A stretch of DNA of 64,000 nucleotides, taken from Parageobacillus thermantarcticus. GTDB lineage: Bacteria; Bacillota; Bacilli; Bacillales; Anoxybacillaceae. Positions within the stretch are counted from its first letter, which is position 1; every line of letters begins with the position of its first letter. The position numbers and the translations under genes were made by a program. Positions 49,669-59,855 of this stretch are shown piece by piece. Location of the stretch: positions 62,169 to 126,168 of the forward strand of contig NZ_FOJS01000004.1 of the NCBI RefSeq assembly GCF_900111865.1, in the 5' to 3' direction. Below the pieces are notes generated by a model. That model did not search any database. It worked only from the letters and a program-made list of their open reading frames with translations, and had not been told where the DNA came from.

Positions 49669-51669
49669 CACTTTTTCAATATTGACTAAACAATCGTATA
49701 AAGTGCTGCCGCGCCCGTTATCTGATTCGCGGTCCGATGTTAACACATTGACTGCGCCGCCAAATTTCGCCCATTGTCCTTCATCGATATTGATCGTTTT
49801 TGGATGGGCTTTGGCAAGGATTTTTACCGTTCCAATCAATTCGCCGCGATCGTTAAACACTCTCGCTTTATCTCCCTCCGCCAATCCTTTCTCTTCGGCA
49901 ACATCTTTTGATACTTCAATTTTAAGCGATTGAATCGATTCGACGAGATGGTAATGCTGCGAGTGATTGGAACGAAGCGGATGAATCGTCAACAAACGAT
50001 ACGGATATTTTTTCGCTAATAGCGGATTGACGATTTCCGACTCGGTCGGATACATCATTTGCAGTTTGCCGTTCATTCCCTTTTGCTGCGCCAGCGCGGA
50101 AGTAAACTCATATTTGCCGCTTGGCGTTTGGAAACGGTAATCGCTCCATGGAACGGGCTGAACCGGAAGAAGCAGATGCTTTTCTTTTTTCAGCCGTTCG
50201 AGCGTAATCCCGTATCGTTCCAACGGCTTTAACCCCATTTTTAAAAATTCTTCCCTTGTATAAGCGAAATCAGTGGCAAAGCCAAGCCGCTTCGCCAGTT
50301 CCGTCCAAATCCAAAGGTCAGGCTTTGCCTCACCCGGCGGCTCGACGAGCTTCGGCCCATAATTAACATAAGCGTGATACATGGAAGAGTAATAAACATC
50401 TTCTTCTTCAAACACGGTCGTTACTGGCAATACGTAATCAGCAAGCGCAGCGGTATCAGTCATAAACTGTTCAAATACAACGACCGTATCCACAGACTGG
50501 AACGCCTTTTTCACCAAGTTCGTGTTCGGCACTTGTGTCAGCGGATTGCCGCATGTGACGATGATCATTTTAATATCAGGATTTACCGCCTGCAAAATAC
50601 TTTCCGCCTGCTTCATCATCGTAAACGTGCGGGACGCTGTTTTCCGCTCTGGAAGCGCGAGCGCGTCAATATCAAAACATTGCCCGACTTGCAAATTGCC
50701 GAAATTCGCCCCGCCTCCCGGAATGCCGACATTGCCGCTTATCGCTACAAGCGCGTCAATCCAGCGGATCGTATTGCCGCCATTGGCGTAACGCTGCATG
50801 CCAAGCCCCAAATACGTCGCAGTCGGGCGGTTTCCGTAAATGACGGCTAACTCTGTCATCACGCCGCGGTCTACTTCGGTAAGCCGCTCAATTTTTTCCA
50901 TCGTTACGTTTTCCAGCATCGCTTCGACATCGGCAAACCCAACGGTATGATGCGCAATAAACGCGCGGTCTTCTAAGCCTAGGCGCAGCATTTCCTTAAT
51001 AATTCCCATCGCTAAAAACGCGTCCATCCCCGGTTTGACGGATACATACATATCGGCGATTTGCGCCGTTTGCTGGAACAGCGGATCAATGACGATAATT
51101 TTTGTCCCCCGTTTTTTAGCGGCAAGAAGATGCTGAAACAAATGCATATTCGTCCGCGCCACATTTCGTCCCCAAATGACAACGTGGCGGCTGTTTTGAA
51201 TATCTTCCGGAGCGTGGCTATAAGAATTGCCGAAATCCCACGTTTGCGCCTCGATGCCGGATCCCCAGCATAAGCTCCCCGTTAATTCTGTCACACCGCC
51301 ATAACAATTAAAAAACCGCTTGTCTAAATTTTTTAACAGCCCGTTATTTGCGTAATCGTGGCTATGCAGGACAGCGGTTGTTCCATAGCGGTCTTTTATT
51401 TCCTTCAGTTTATCCGCCACTTCATCGAGCGCCTGCTCCCATGAAATTCGGGTAAACTGACCATTCACCTTTTTCAACGGATACAAAAGGCGTTCGCTCG
51501 AATTTGTCCGCTCTTTAAGCATGCGGCCGCGGGCGCAAATCTTCCCCTGCGTAATCGGATGTGTTTCGTCCCCGTCGACTTTTGCCACTTTTCCGTCTTG
51601 AACGGTTACTTTTAATCCGCACACATCCCAACAATTTAACGGGCACGATGTGACATGTATTTCTTCCAT
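49657..51669 (-). CDS. yyaE: molybdopterin-dependent oxidoreductase (YyaE-like)
   Basis: A 670-residue DMSO-reductase-family enzyme. An N-terminal [4Fe-4S] motif has Cys9, Cys13, Cys17 and the fourth in GKICARG; the molybdopterin domains follow (VIWGRNVARTNMH, VITCGNPLTQVPN-type), and a C-terminal dinucleotide-binding beta-barrel (LAEGDKARVFNDRGELIGTV). A Cys in GSLCWGSG may be the metal ligand. No signal peptide, so cytosolic. It sits at the yyaE position near the origin. The substrate is unknown; assimilatory nitrate or thiosulfate/formate-type chemistry cannot be separated. Confidence 0.85.
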   Translation of the reverse strand: MEEIHVTSCPLNCWDVCGLKVTVQDGKVAKVDGDETHPITQGKICARGRMLKERTNSSERLLYPLKKVNGQFTRISWEQALDEVADKLKEIKDRYGTTAVLHSHDYANNGLLKNLDKRFFNCYGGVTELTGSLCWGSGIEAQTWDFGNSYSHAPEDIQNSRHVVIWGRNVARTNMHLFQHLLAAKKRGTKIIVIDPLFQQTAQIADMYVSVKPGMDAFLAMGIIKEMLRLGLEDRAFIAHHTVGFADVEAMLENVTMEKIERLTEVDRGVMTELAVIYGNRPTATYLGLGMQRYANGGNTIRWIDALVAISGNVGIPGGGANFGNLQVGQCFDIDALALPERKTASRTFTMMKQAESILQAVNPDIKMIIVTCGNPLTQVPNTNLVKKAFQSVDTVVVFEQFMTDTAALADYVLPVTTVFEEEDVYYSSMYHAYVNYGPKLVEPPGEAKPDLWIWTELAKRLGFATDFAYTREEFLKMGLKPLERYGITLERLKKEKHLLLPVQPVPWSDYRFQTPSGKYEFTSALAQQKGMNGKLQMMYPTESEIVNPLLAKKYPYRLLTIHPLRSNHSQHYHLVESIQSLKIEVSKDVAEEKGLAEGDKARVFNDRGELIGTVKILAKAHPKTINIDEGQWAKFGGAVNVLTSDRESDNGRGSTLYDCLVNIEKVEND

Positions 51670-51711
51670 AACTCTCCTCTCCTTTTTCGCTACAGAAAGA
51701 GCATGAGGTCG

Positions 51712-51906
51712 TTATTCCTCATGCTTGACTAACACTTTTTTCATCTTTCTCACAAATTCTTTCCGCGGCAGCAGCACGCTATGGGCGCATCCTTCGCATT
51801 TAATGCGGATATCGGCGCCCAAACGGATCACTTTCCATCGGTTCGTGCCGCACGGATGCGGCTTTTTCATCTCGACGATATCATACAATCCAAATTCTTT
51901 ATCCAT
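51712..51906 (-). CDS. yyzM: DUF951 zinc-ribbon-like small protein
   Basis: A 64-residue protein of the DUF951 family (VEMKKPHPCGTNRWKVIRLGADIRIKCEGC). The Cys in HPCG and the CEGC pair suggest a small metal site. Conserved beside ychF and parB in Bacillota; function unknown. Gap of 21 bases to the mscS gene, so likely one transcript. Confidence 0.88.
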   Translation of the reverse strand: MDKEFGLYDIVEMKKPHPCGTNRWKVIRLGADIRIKCEGCAHSVLLPRKEFVRKMKKVLVKHEE

Positions 51907-51927
51907 TCGCTCACCCCCACCTTTTGC

Positions 51928-52824
51928 TTAGGCGTTATTCGCTTGCGAAGCTGGTTCATTTTCCTGGCCTTGACGATTATACAAAACAAGGCGTGGAAAT
52001 GGAATTTCGATTCCTTTTTCATCTAAATGCATTTTTACTTCTTTGCGAATTGCCCTTGCAATCGAAATATGGCGCATCGGTTTTGTTTCGCAAATAATGC
52101 GCATCACTACTTCAGAACTAGCCAAATTTTGCACGCCTAACAATTCAGGTGGAGCAACCATATCTTCGTATTTTTCCGGTAACTGCGGCAGAAGTTCGCG
52201 GATCGCTTCCTCCGCCTTCTCGATATCTTCTTCATAAGCGATGCTGACATCGACCACTGCAATACTATTATTTAAGGAATAATTCGTCACTTGCGTAATG
52301 CTTCCATTTGGCAAAATATGAACTTCCCCTGTCCAGCTTTTAATTTTCGTTACCCTTAAACCAATCGCCTCAACATATCCTTCGAAATTGCCTATTCGCA
52401 CGTAATCTCCAACAGCGAACTGGTCTTCAAAAATAATAAAGAATCCAGTAATGACATCTTTCACTAAACTTTGCGCGCCAAAACCAACAGCAAGTCCGAC
52501 AATTCCGGCGCCCGCCAAAATCGCTTTTACTTCCACGCCAAACGTATCTAAAATCATAATCAGCGCAATAAAATATAATGCGTACGTGATCACATTATCA
52601 AGCAGCCTTGCCAATGTCGCTTCCCGCCGTTCCGAAATGCGGATCGGCGCCTTTTGCCGCATTTTAAAAACATTATGGACAGCAATTTTTAAAATTTTTG
52701 TAAGAATAGAACATAACACTAAAATAATGATGATTTTAAGCGCTCCCGCCCCTAATTTCACCCAAAACTCTTCGTTAGTGGCGAATCCGAACAAACGGTC
52801 CAAAATCTTCTTCACTGTATCCAA
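51928..52824 (-). CDS. mscS: small-conductance mechanosensitive channel (MscS family)
   Basis: A 298-residue channel with three N-terminal helices; the pore helix has the Gly/Ala pattern of MscS (AILAGAGIVGLAVGFGAQSLVKDVITGFFIIFEDQFAVGDYV). A beta domain and a mixed C-terminal domain follow. It releases solutes on osmotic down-shock. It is transcribed divergently from yyaC. Confidence 0.93.
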   Translation of the reverse strand: MDTVKKILDRLFGFATNEEFWVKLGAGALKIIIILVLCSILTKILKIAVHNVFKMRQKAPIRISERREATLARLLDNVITYALYFIALIMILDTFGVEVKAILAGAGIVGLAVGFGAQSLVKDVITGFFIIFEDQFAVGDYVRIGNFEGYVEAIGLRVTKIKSWTGEVHILPNGSITQVTNYSLNNSIAVVDVSIAYEEDIEKAEEAIRELLPQLPEKYEDMVAPPELLGVQNLASSEVVMRIICETKPMRHISIARAIRKEVKMHLDEKGIEIPFPRLVLYNRQGQENEPASQANNA

Positions 52825-52985
52825 TGTTGTTCACACCTCTACATCGTTTTGCACTTTCATCCCTTTTATTTTAGCAAGATCGTCAATCAATTTGTAGTAA
52901 TAAACAAAATAAGACCGCTAATGTATATCATTTTCGTATTTTCCGTATACTATTAATACTTGAAGAGAAAATTTAGGAGTGGAGT

Positions 52986-53612
52986 ATGATGAGTATATCA
53001 TCTATTTTTTTCTCGTCAAAAGATGAGAGAGAGCATATTTTTCATGATGAGCAAGGAGCTTCTTCGTTAATAGCGCTGCGGCTTGTTTCGCTGCTTCCTT
53101 TTCCTTTGTCGCAGCCTGCCGCCATCGTTTGCATCGGAACAGACCGTTCGACAGGAGATTCGCTTGGACCGCTTGTTGGCACTATGTTAAAAGAAAAACA
53201 TCTTTCTCATTTTCATGTATATGGAACATTAGAAGAGCCAATCCACGCTGTAAACCTAGAAGAAAAAATCACCGCGATTCGCACTATTCATCATAACGCA
53301 TTGATGATCGCCATTGATGCCTGCTTAGGAAGGCTCAAAAGCGTCGGCGCTATTACAATTGCGAAAGGACCGGTGCGGCCGGGCGCCGGAGTGAATAAAC
53401 AGCTTCCTCCCGTTGGCGATTTTCATATTACCGGAGTAGTAAATGTTAGCGGATTTATGGAATTTTTCGTTTTGCAAAATACCCGCCTCCATCTTGTCAT
53501 GAACATGGCAAAAGCGATCGCAAACGGCATCGATGAAGCAGATCGACAGTTAAGCCGAAAAAGATATATGGAAAATACATCCATTTTCAAAAAACGCCAC
53601 CAGCCGTTCTAA
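52986..53612 (+). CDS. yyaC: YyaC-family spore protein (DUF1256)
   Basis: A 208-residue protein of the DUF1256/YyaC family, related in fold to the Gpr germination protease and present in spore formers. Key segments are VCIGTDRSTGDSLGPLVG (about 47-64), AIDACLGRLKSVG and RPGAGVNKQLPPVGD. It is the only plus-strand gene in this block, divergent from mscS. ATG 52986 or 52989 follow AGGAGTGGAG; the choice matters by one residue only. Confidence 0.9.
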   Translation: MMSISSIFFSSKDEREHIFHDEQGASSLIALRLVSLLPFPLSQPAAIVCIGTDRSTGDSLGPLVGTMLKEKHLSHFHVYGTLEEPIHAVNLEEKITAIRTIHHNALMIAIDACLGRLKSVGAITIAKGPVRPGAGVNKQLPPVGDFHITGVVNVSGFMEFFVLQNTRLHLVMNMAKAIANGIDEADRQLSRKRYMENTSIFKKRHQPF

Positions 53613-53616
53613 TTAG

Positions 53617-53664
53617 CAAAAATCCCCCTCCTTGTTTCGATGAACAAAAAGAAGGGGATTTGTT
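53617..53664. terminator. bidirectional terminator between yyaC and the DUF554 gene
   Basis: AAAATCCCCCTCC and GAAGGGGATTTG arms with a loop of about 20 bases. T runs on both sides. Confidence 0.7.
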
Positions 53665-53665
53665 T

Positions 53666-54367
53666 TCAAAAAAAATAAAGAACGGAAACGGCCAAAGCAG
53701 TTACAATAATGCTAGGCAGCAAATTCGCTACACGTATATTCGTGACACCAATCATGTTTAAACCAATTGCAATAATTAAAATTCCCCCCGTTGCGGTCGA
53801 TTCGGCAATAAACGAATCGACAATTTCTTTTGGTACCCATCGCTCAATTTGCGTAGCAAGCAGCGCGATCCCCCCTTCATACATCATGACGGGAACCGCC
53901 GAAAAAATAACGCCAATACCGAGGGTCGTCGTCAAAATAATGCTCGTGAAGCCGTCCAAAATCGATTTCGTGTACAAAACGCGATGATCGCCGCGCAATC
54001 CGCTGTCAAGCGCGCCGACAATCGCCATGGCGCCAATGACAAACAATAATGTAGCGCTGACGAACCCTTTTGCAATATTCCTTTGCTTGTTTCCTCCCAT
54101 TTTTTTCTCGATCCATTCTCCCAGTTGATTTAACTTGCGATCCCAATCCCATATTTCTCCTAACACTCCACCAAGAACAAGACTAAAAATGACAATGAGA
54201 AATTGTTCGCTTTTCATCCCCATTTGAATCCCAAGCAGCGCTACGGCAAGTCCGATTCCGCCCATGACCGTTTCCTTTACCCGCTCGGGAATATGATCAA
54301 ATAATTTTCCTAACAACGATCCGATCACGATACAAATCCCATTTACAATCGTCCCTAATAGCACCAT
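53666..54367 (-). CDS. DUF554 membrane protein (YqgA/YdfK-like)
   Basis: A 233-residue integral membrane protein with about seven helices (GTIVNGICIVIGSLLG, GLAVALLGIQMGMK, GALDSGLRGDHRVLYTKSILDGFTSI). Family DUF554, function unknown, often suggested as a transporter. Start ATG 54367 with GGGGG 9 bases upstream. It follows parB in the same direction with 57 bases between. Confidence 0.88.
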   Translation of the reverse strand: MVLLGTIVNGICIVIGSLLGKLFDHIPERVKETVMGGIGLAVALLGIQMGMKSEQFLIVIFSLVLGGVLGEIWDWDRKLNQLGEWIEKKMGGNKQRNIAKGFVSATLLFVIGAMAIVGALDSGLRGDHRVLYTKSILDGFTSIILTTTLGIGVIFSAVPVMMYEGGIALLATQIERWVPKEIVDSFIAESTATGGILIIAIGLNMIGVTNIRVANLLPSIIVTALAVSVLYFF

Positions 54368-54424
54368 GATGTGTTTCCCCCTATCATGCCACAAAAAAAT
54401 AAACCACCAAATATGATGGTTCGC

Positions 54425-55282
54425 TTATTCATCAAATCGCACATTCAATAATTCTAATATTCTTTCTAAATCTTCGGAAGAGAAAAATTCAATCTCGATT
54501 TTCCCTTTTTTTCGAGTTTGTTTAATCGTCACATTCGTTCCGAGTTTTTCCCTTAACAATGATTCGCTTTCCTTCAAAAAAACGCTTTTTTCCACCGGTT
54601 TTCGCTTCGGTGTTTCACGTGAAACATTTTTGTTCATTTCCTGAATGAGTTTCTCTAGCTGGCGAACGTTTAACTGTTCGCGAATAATACGGTCAACAAC
54701 GAATTTCATCTTATGTTTGTGCTTCAGCCCTAACAGCGCACGCCCATGCCCCATCGAAATCGTTCCATCTACAATCAGTTTTTGTACATCCTTTGGCAAC
54801 GATAATAAACGAAGGTGGTTGGCGATATGGGGGCGGCTTTTCCCGACGCGGCTGGCAATTTCCTCTTGCGTAAGCTGCAATTGATCTATTAGCGTTTTAT
54901 ACGCCATTGCTTCTTCGATCGGATTCAAATCTTCACGCTGCAAATTTTCCAACAGAGCGAATTCCATCATCTGTTGATCCGTTAATTCCCGGACGACGAC
55001 CGGAACGGTTTCTAAATTTGCTTCTTTTGCGGCGCGATAACGCCGTTCCCCGACGACAATCTCAAACCCTTTTATACTTTTCCGCACAATGAGCGGCTGC
55101 AAAATCCCGTGCTGCAAAATCGACTGTTTCAATTCTTCAATCGCTTCTTGATGAAACGTTTTCCGCGGCTGATAAGGGTTTGGGTGAAGCTGGCGAATAT
55201 CCACTTCTTTTATCGTCTCTTCTTCCTTTAACGTTAAATGAGAAAACAGCGCATCGATCCCTTTGCCAAGTCCTTTAGCCAC
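54425..55282 (-). CDS. parB: chromosome-partitioning protein ParB (Spo0J)
   Basis: A 285-residue CTP-dependent DNA clamp that loads at parS and spreads. The ParB-type CTP-binding N-terminal domain ([41 protein letters not shown]), the parS-reading helix-turn-helix ([23 protein letters not shown], about 145-168) and a C-terminal dimer domain are present. It overlaps soj by 8 bases and holds a parS site. Confidence 0.97.
   Translation of the reverse strand: MAKGLGKGIDALFSHLTLKEEETIKEVDIRQLHPNPYQPRKTFHQEAIEELKQSILQHGILQPLIVRKSIKGFEIVVGERRYRAAKEANLETVPVVVRELTDQQMMEFALLENLQREDLNPIEEAMAYKTLIDQLQLTQEEIASRVGKSRPHIANHLRLLSLPKDVQKLIVDGTISMGHGRALLGLKHKHKMKFVVDRIIREQLNVRQLEKLIQEMNKNVSRETPKRKPVEKSVFLKESESLLREKLGTNVTIKQTRKKGKIEIEFFSSEDLERILELLNVRFDE
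54611..54626. promoter_or_regulatory. parS site inside parB
   Basis: TGTTTCACGTGAAACA, perfect consensus; the location within the parB/spo0J gene is conserved in Bacillus. It also encodes Asn-Val-Ser-Arg-Glu-Thr. Confidence 0.97.
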
Positions 55283-56036
55283 GCTCTAACACCTCCTTTG
55301 CTAATTCTAAGTATACTTCCGCGCCCCGCGATTTTACGTCGTACAAAATAATCGGCTTTCCATGGCTTGGCGCTTCGCTTAACCGGACATTTCGCGGAAT
55401 AATCGTGTTATATACTTTTTCGCGAAAATATTTTTTTACTTCTTCAATCACTTGAATCCCTAAATTCGTGCGGGCATCCAGCATTGTTAGCAAAACGCCT
55501 TCAAGCCGCAACTCGTTATTTAGATGTTTTTGTACAAGCCGAATCGTATTTAATAGCTGACTAAGCCCTTCGAGCGCATAATATTCGCATTGCACGGGAA
55601 TAAGGACAGAACTGGCCGCCGTTAACGCGTTTAGCGTTAATAGCCCTAACGAAGGAGGACAATCGATAATAATAAAGTCGTATGTTTCCCTAAGCGGATC
55701 AAGCGCATTTTTTAAGCGGATTTCGCGGGAAATGACCGATACGAGTTCAATTTCCGCCCCCGCTAACTGGATGGTTGCTGGGATAATATGTAGATTTTCA
55801 ATATTGGTTGGTCTTATCACATCTTTCGCTTTTAAATCTCCGATCAGAACGTTATAAATGCACTCATCGACGTCCCCTTTTTCAATTCCGATCCCACTTG
55901 TCGCGTTTCCTTGCGGATCGGCGTCAACAAGCAGTACTTTTTTTCCAATATGCGCTAAACAAGCCGCTAAATTAACCGCCGTTGTCGTCTTTCCGACTCC
56001 GCCTTTTTGATTTGCAATCGCAATTACTTTGCCCAC
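55275..56036 (-). CDS. soj: chromosome-partitioning ATPase Soj (ParA)
   Basis: A 253-residue deviant-Walker ATPase: [12 protein letters not shown] at 11-22 with signature Lys11, [12 protein letters not shown], and [16 protein letters not shown]. It works with ParB in origin segregation and in tuning DnaA activity. It starts with GTG, with AGAGGTAGGTGG upstream. Confidence 0.97.
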   Translation of the reverse strand: MGKVIAIANQKGGVGKTTTAVNLAACLAHIGKKVLLVDADPQGNATSGIGIEKGDVDECIYNVLIGDLKAKDVIRPTNIENLHIIPATIQLAGAEIELVSVISREIRLKNALDPLRETYDFIIIDCPPSLGLLTLNALTAASSVLIPVQCEYYALEGLSQLLNTIRLVQKHLNNELRLEGVLLTMLDARTNLGIQVIEEVKKYFREKVYNTIIPRNVRLSEAPSHGKPIILYDVKSRGAEVYLELAKEVLERG

Positions 56037-56324
56037 GATGCCACCTACCTCTAATTGGTACTCATATGTTTATTTTAACATGAAACAAATGAAATCGGCT
56101 TGTTTTCTATGCACGTAAAGAAAAAAGGATCAAGTCGTAATTATTGCATAAAAATCCACTCTCGATCCAATCTGATCACTGGAAAACTAAATCGCATTTG
56201 CTATTTCCTAATACAGGAGTCTTCATCGAAAAAAGCGGACCTTGAACATTGGTTACGACATAAACGCAGAAAGAAAAAACCCCATCAAAGGCAACTTGAT
56301 GAGGTAAAACATTTTTGGATCCAT
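56037..56324. other. intergenic region between noc and soj
   Basis: This region carries the soj-parB promoter region and, at 56273-56303, a noc terminator (CCTCATCAA / TTTGATGGGG then TTTTTT on the minus strand). No gene is seen. Confidence 0.6.
56273..56303 (-). terminator. terminator of noc
   Basis: CCTCATCAA and TTTGATGGGG stem with a 5-6-base loop, followed by TTTTTTC on the minus strand. Confidence 0.8.
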
Positions 56325-57167
56325 TTATTTTTTCGGAATGCGAATCGTAATTTGATAATAGTCTTCAAATTCTTCTTCTTCGGAATCAACCGCTACGCCG
56401 CTGTTTGCCACCATCGTGAGCGACTGCCGGATCGTGTTGACGGCGATGCGCATGTCTTTACTAAGCGCTTTTCGTTTTGGCTTCGGTTTTCGATTCATCG
56501 ATTCGAGCAGTTTTAATACGCGATCTTCCGTTTGTTTGACGTTTAATTGTTTTTCAATAATTTCTCGCAGCAATTTTAATTGTTTTTCTTTATCTTTTAA
56601 GACGATTAATGCGCGTGCATGACGCTCCGTAATGGTTCGCTGCAAAAGCGCTTCCTGCACTTCTTGCGGCAGCTTTAATAGGCGCAATTTATTTGCGATC
56701 GTCGATTGCCCTTTTCCAAGCCGTTGCGCCAATGCCTCTTGTGTCAAATTATGCAGCTCCAGCAACTTCGCGTATGCCATCGCTTCCTCAATCGGCGTCA
56801 ATTCTTCCCGCTGCAAATTTTCAATTAATGCTACCGAGGCGGTTTCTTTGTCGTTTAAATTTTTGACAATCGCTGGAATTTCCGACCAACCGAGCTTTTG
56901 AACGGCGCGCCATCTTCGTTCTCCCGCAATAATTTCAAACTTTCCATCCTCGCATTCGCGGACAACAATCGGCTGGATAATGCCATGCGTATGGATCGTT
57001 AACGCTAGTTCCTCAATTTTTTCCTCGTCAAAAATCGTCCGCGGTTGGAAACGGTTCGGAATAATTTTAGAAACCGGAATTTTTCTTATTTCTTCTTTTT
57101 CTCGTTTTCCCATTCCTTCCTGTTCCTTTTCGCCAAAGCTAAAGAAGCGAGAGAAAGGATGTTTCAT
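56325..57167 (-). CDS. noc: nucleoid occlusion protein Noc
   Basis: A 280-residue ParB paralogue that binds its own NBS sites and keeps the division septum off the nucleoid. The N-terminal [14 protein letters not shown] is the amphipathic membrane-targeting segment of Noc; CTP-binding motifs ([41 protein letters not shown]) and the HTH ([23 protein letters not shown]) follow. Location between soj and rsmG is the classic Noc place. Confidence 0.95.
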   Translation of the reverse strand: MKHPFSRFFSFGEKEQEGMGKREKEEIRKIPVSKIIPNRFQPRTIFDEEKIEELALTIHTHGIIQPIVVRECEDGKFEIIAGERRWRAVQKLGWSEIPAIVKNLNDKETASVALIENLQREELTPIEEAMAYAKLLELHNLTQEALAQRLGKGQSTIANKLRLLKLPQEVQEALLQRTITERHARALIVLKDKEKQLKLLREIIEKQLNVKQTEDRVLKLLESMNRKPKPKRKALSKDMRIAVNTIRQSLTMVANSGVAVDSEEEEFEDYYQITIRIPKK

Positions 57168-57210
57168 TCCCCTACACCACCTTTAAAAACTCTCCCCTAA
57201 TGTAAAAAGC

Positions 57211-57927
57211 TCATTCAATCGGTTGCTTATTCGGCATTCCCGGTTTGCGAGGATATTTGTTTGGCGTGTTTCGCACTTTCCGGATGAAAATAATCGTTCG
57301 TTCGCTTTGCTCGATCGGCAACGTAAACCGCTCGATGGCGGAAATTTCTCCGCCAAGCACGTGAATCGCTTTTTTGCCTTGATCCAATTCTTCTTGTGCC
57401 GAAGCGGCTTTCATGGCGATAAAGGTGCCGTTTGCTTTGACAAGTGGAAGACATAGTTCGCTTAATACGGGCATGCGCGCCACTGCCCTTGCGATGACGA
57501 CATCAAAGGATTCGCGGAATTCTTTGTTCCTCCCAAACGTTTCAGCGCGATCGTGATAAAACGCGACATCAGTCAATCCTAACTCAGCAGCCAAATGCTG
57601 GAGAAAGTTGATGCGCTTTTGCAACGAATCGACAATCGATAATCGCAAATGCGGAAAGCAAATTTTTAACGGAACGCTTGGAAACCCCGCGCCCGCGCCT
57701 ACGTCGCAAAGCGACAAAGATCGGGAAAAATCATAGTAAAAAGCCGGAGAAATGGAATCAAAAAAATGCTTTAAATATACGCTGGGCTTATCCGTGATCG
57801 CAGTTAAATTCATCTTTTCGTTCCATTCGATGAGCAACTCATAATACCGTTCAAATTGTGCCAATGCTTGAGAAGAAAGCGAAACGCCTTTCTCCTCAAG
57901 CATAGCCCGAAACTGTGCTGTATCCAT
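57211..57927 (-). CDS. rsmG: 16S rRNA (guanine-527-N7)-methyltransferase
   Basis: A 238-residue Rossmann methyltransferase (GidB). AdoMet motif [17 protein letters not shown] (about 73-89), the VIARAVARM segment and IAMKA match RsmG. It methylates G527 of 16S rRNA. Lies 21 bases after mnmG, 44 before noc. Confidence 0.96.
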   Translation of the reverse strand: MDTAQFRAMLEEKGVSLSSQALAQFERYYELLIEWNEKMNLTAITDKPSVYLKHFFDSISPAFYYDFSRSLSLCDVGAGAGFPSVPLKICFPHLRLSIVDSLQKRINFLQHLAAELGLTDVAFYHDRAETFGRNKEFRESFDVVIARAVARMPVLSELCLPLVKANGTFIAMKAASAQEELDQGKKAIHVLGGEISAIERFTLPIEQSERTIIFIRKVRNTPNKYPRKPGMPNKQPIE

Positions 57928-57948
57928 ATGTCAATCCTTTCCTTTATT

Positions 57949-59838
57949 TTATTCATTCGACACGCGCGCGATTCTTCCTTGTTCCAAATACACTAATAAT
58001 ATCGAAATATCAGCAGGATTTACTCCAGAAATGCGCGAAGCTTGTGCAATCGACAATGGCCGCACTTGTTTTAGTTTTTGCCGCGCTTCTGTTGCCAAGC
58101 CGTGAATGGCGTCATAATCGATATCTTCCGGAATCTTTTTATTTTCCATTTTTTTGAGGCGTTCGACTTGCTGCAACGATTTTTGAATATATCCTTCGTA
58201 TTTAATTTGGATTTCCACTTGTTCCGCCACTTCCGGCGAAATCTCTTCTTCAGCTGGAGCAAGCTGTTTAATATGTTCATATGTCATTTCCGGGCGCCGC
58301 AATAAATCAGCAGCGCGAATGCCGTCTTTTAACTCGCTGCCGCCTGCGTTGCGAATCACTTCTTGCACTTCCGGAGTTGGTTTAATGATATAAGTTTGAA
58401 GCCGTTTTTTCTCTCTTTCGATCGCTTCCTTTTTCGCCAAAAACTTTTGATAACGTTCTTCAGAAATTAATCCGATTTTATATCCAAGCTCTGTTAGACG
58501 CAAATCGGCATTGTCATGACGAAGCAATAGGCGATATTCGGCACGGGATGTCAACAATCGATACGGTTCGTTCGTGCCTTTTGTGACAAGGTCGTCAATC
58601 AACACGCCAATATACGCATCGGAACGGCTTAAAATAATCTCTTCTTTTCCAAGCGCCCGGTGCGCCGCGTTGATCCCCGCCATAATTCCTTGTCCTGCCG
58701 CTTCCTCATACCCGGACGTTCCGTTAATTTGCCCAGCTGTGTACAAATTTTTCACCAGCTTTGTTTCCAGCGTCGGCCATAGTTGCGTTGGCACGATCGC
58801 ATCGTATTCAATCGCATAGCCCGCCCGCATTAACTGCGCCTTTTCCAGGCCAGGAATCGTCGCTAACAACTGCCGCTGAATATGTTCCGGCAAGCTTGTC
58901 GACAATCCTTGCACATATACTTCTTCCGTTTCGCGCCCTTCCGGTTCTAAAAAGATTTGATGGCGCGGTTTATCGTGGAAACGGACGATTTTATCTTCAA
59001 TCGATGGACAATAGCGCGGGCCTGTCCCTTTGATCATCCCGGAATACATTGGCGATAAATGCAAATTTTCATCAATGATGCGATGCGTCTCCGGCGTCGT
59101 ATACGTGAGCCAGCACGGCAATTGGTCGGTAATATATTCCGTCGTTTCATAGGAAAACGCCCGCGGCACATCGTCCCCTGGCTGAATTTCCGTTTTGCTA
59201 TAGTCAATCGTGCGGCTGTTGACGCGCGGAGGCGTTCCTGTTTTAAAGCGGACAAGCTTAAACCCGAGCTCTTCTAAATGCTCCGACAATTTAATCGACG
59301 GTTGCTGATTGTTCGGTCCGCTTGAATATTTAATGTCGCCGATAATAATTTCGCCGCGCAAAAACGTTCCTGTTGTAATCACGACCGTTTTTGCGTAATA
59401 ATGCGCTCCCGTATGGGTAATAACGCCTTTGCATACGCCGTTCTCTACGATCAAACGTTCCACTTTTCCTTGCAATAATGTAAGATTTTCTTGATTTTCA
59501 AGCGTTTTTTTCATTTCGCGTTGATACAGCACTTTGTCCGCTTGTGCGCGCAACGCCCGCACCGCTGGACCTTTTCCGGTGTTGAGCATCCGCATTTGGA
59601 TGTATGTTTTATCAATATTTTTCGCCATTTCCCCGCCCAACGCGTCGATTTCGCGGACGACGATTCCTTTTGCCGGGCCGCCGATCGACGGGTTACATGG
59701 CATAAATGCGATCATATCAAGGTTTAATGTAATCACTAACGTTTTCGCGCCAATGCGCGCCGCCGCTAACGCCGCTTCGCATCCAGCATGGCCGGCGCCG
59801 ACAACGATGACGTCATACGAACCTCCATGATAGTCCAT
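57949..59838 (-). CDS. mnmG: tRNA uridine-34 modification enzyme MnmG (GidA)
   Basis: A 629-residue FAD protein that, with MnmE, installs cmnm5 on U34 of tRNAs. FAD motif [22 protein letters not shown] at the start, [13 protein letters not shown] near 47, the GYAIEYD and [17 protein letters not shown] segments later, and a helical C-terminus. I choose ATG 59838, 9 bases after AGGAGG; the longer frame to 59871 only covers the ribosome site and the mnmE end. Confidence 0.97.
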   Translation of the reverse strand: MDYHGGSYDVIVVGAGHAGCEAALAAARIGAKTLVITLNLDMIAFMPCNPSIGGPAKGIVVREIDALGGEMAKNIDKTYIQMRMLNTGKGPAVRALRAQADKVLYQREMKKTLENQENLTLLQGKVERLIVENGVCKGVITHTGAHYYAKTVVITTGTFLRGEIIIGDIKYSSGPNNQQPSIKLSEHLEELGFKLVRFKTGTPPRVNSRTIDYSKTEIQPGDDVPRAFSYETTEYITDQLPCWLTYTTPETHRIIDENLHLSPMYSGMIKGTGPRYCPSIEDKIVRFHDKPRHQIFLEPEGRETEEVYVQGLSTSLPEHIQRQLLATIPGLEKAQLMRAGYAIEYDAIVPTQLWPTLETKLVKNLYTAGQINGTSGYEEAAGQGIMAGINAAHRALGKEEIILSRSDAYIGVLIDDLVTKGTNEPYRLLTSRAEYRLLLRHDNADLRLTELGYKIGLISEERYQKFLAKKEAIEREKKRLQTYIIKPTPEVQEVIRNAGGSELKDGIRAADLLRRPEMTYEHIKQLAPAEEEISPEVAEQVEIQIKYEGYIQKSLQQVERLKKMENKKIPEDIDYDAIHGLATEARQKLKQVRPLSIAQASRISGVNPADISILLVYLEQGRIARVSNE

Positions 59839-59855
59839 AGCTACTTCCTCCTTCA

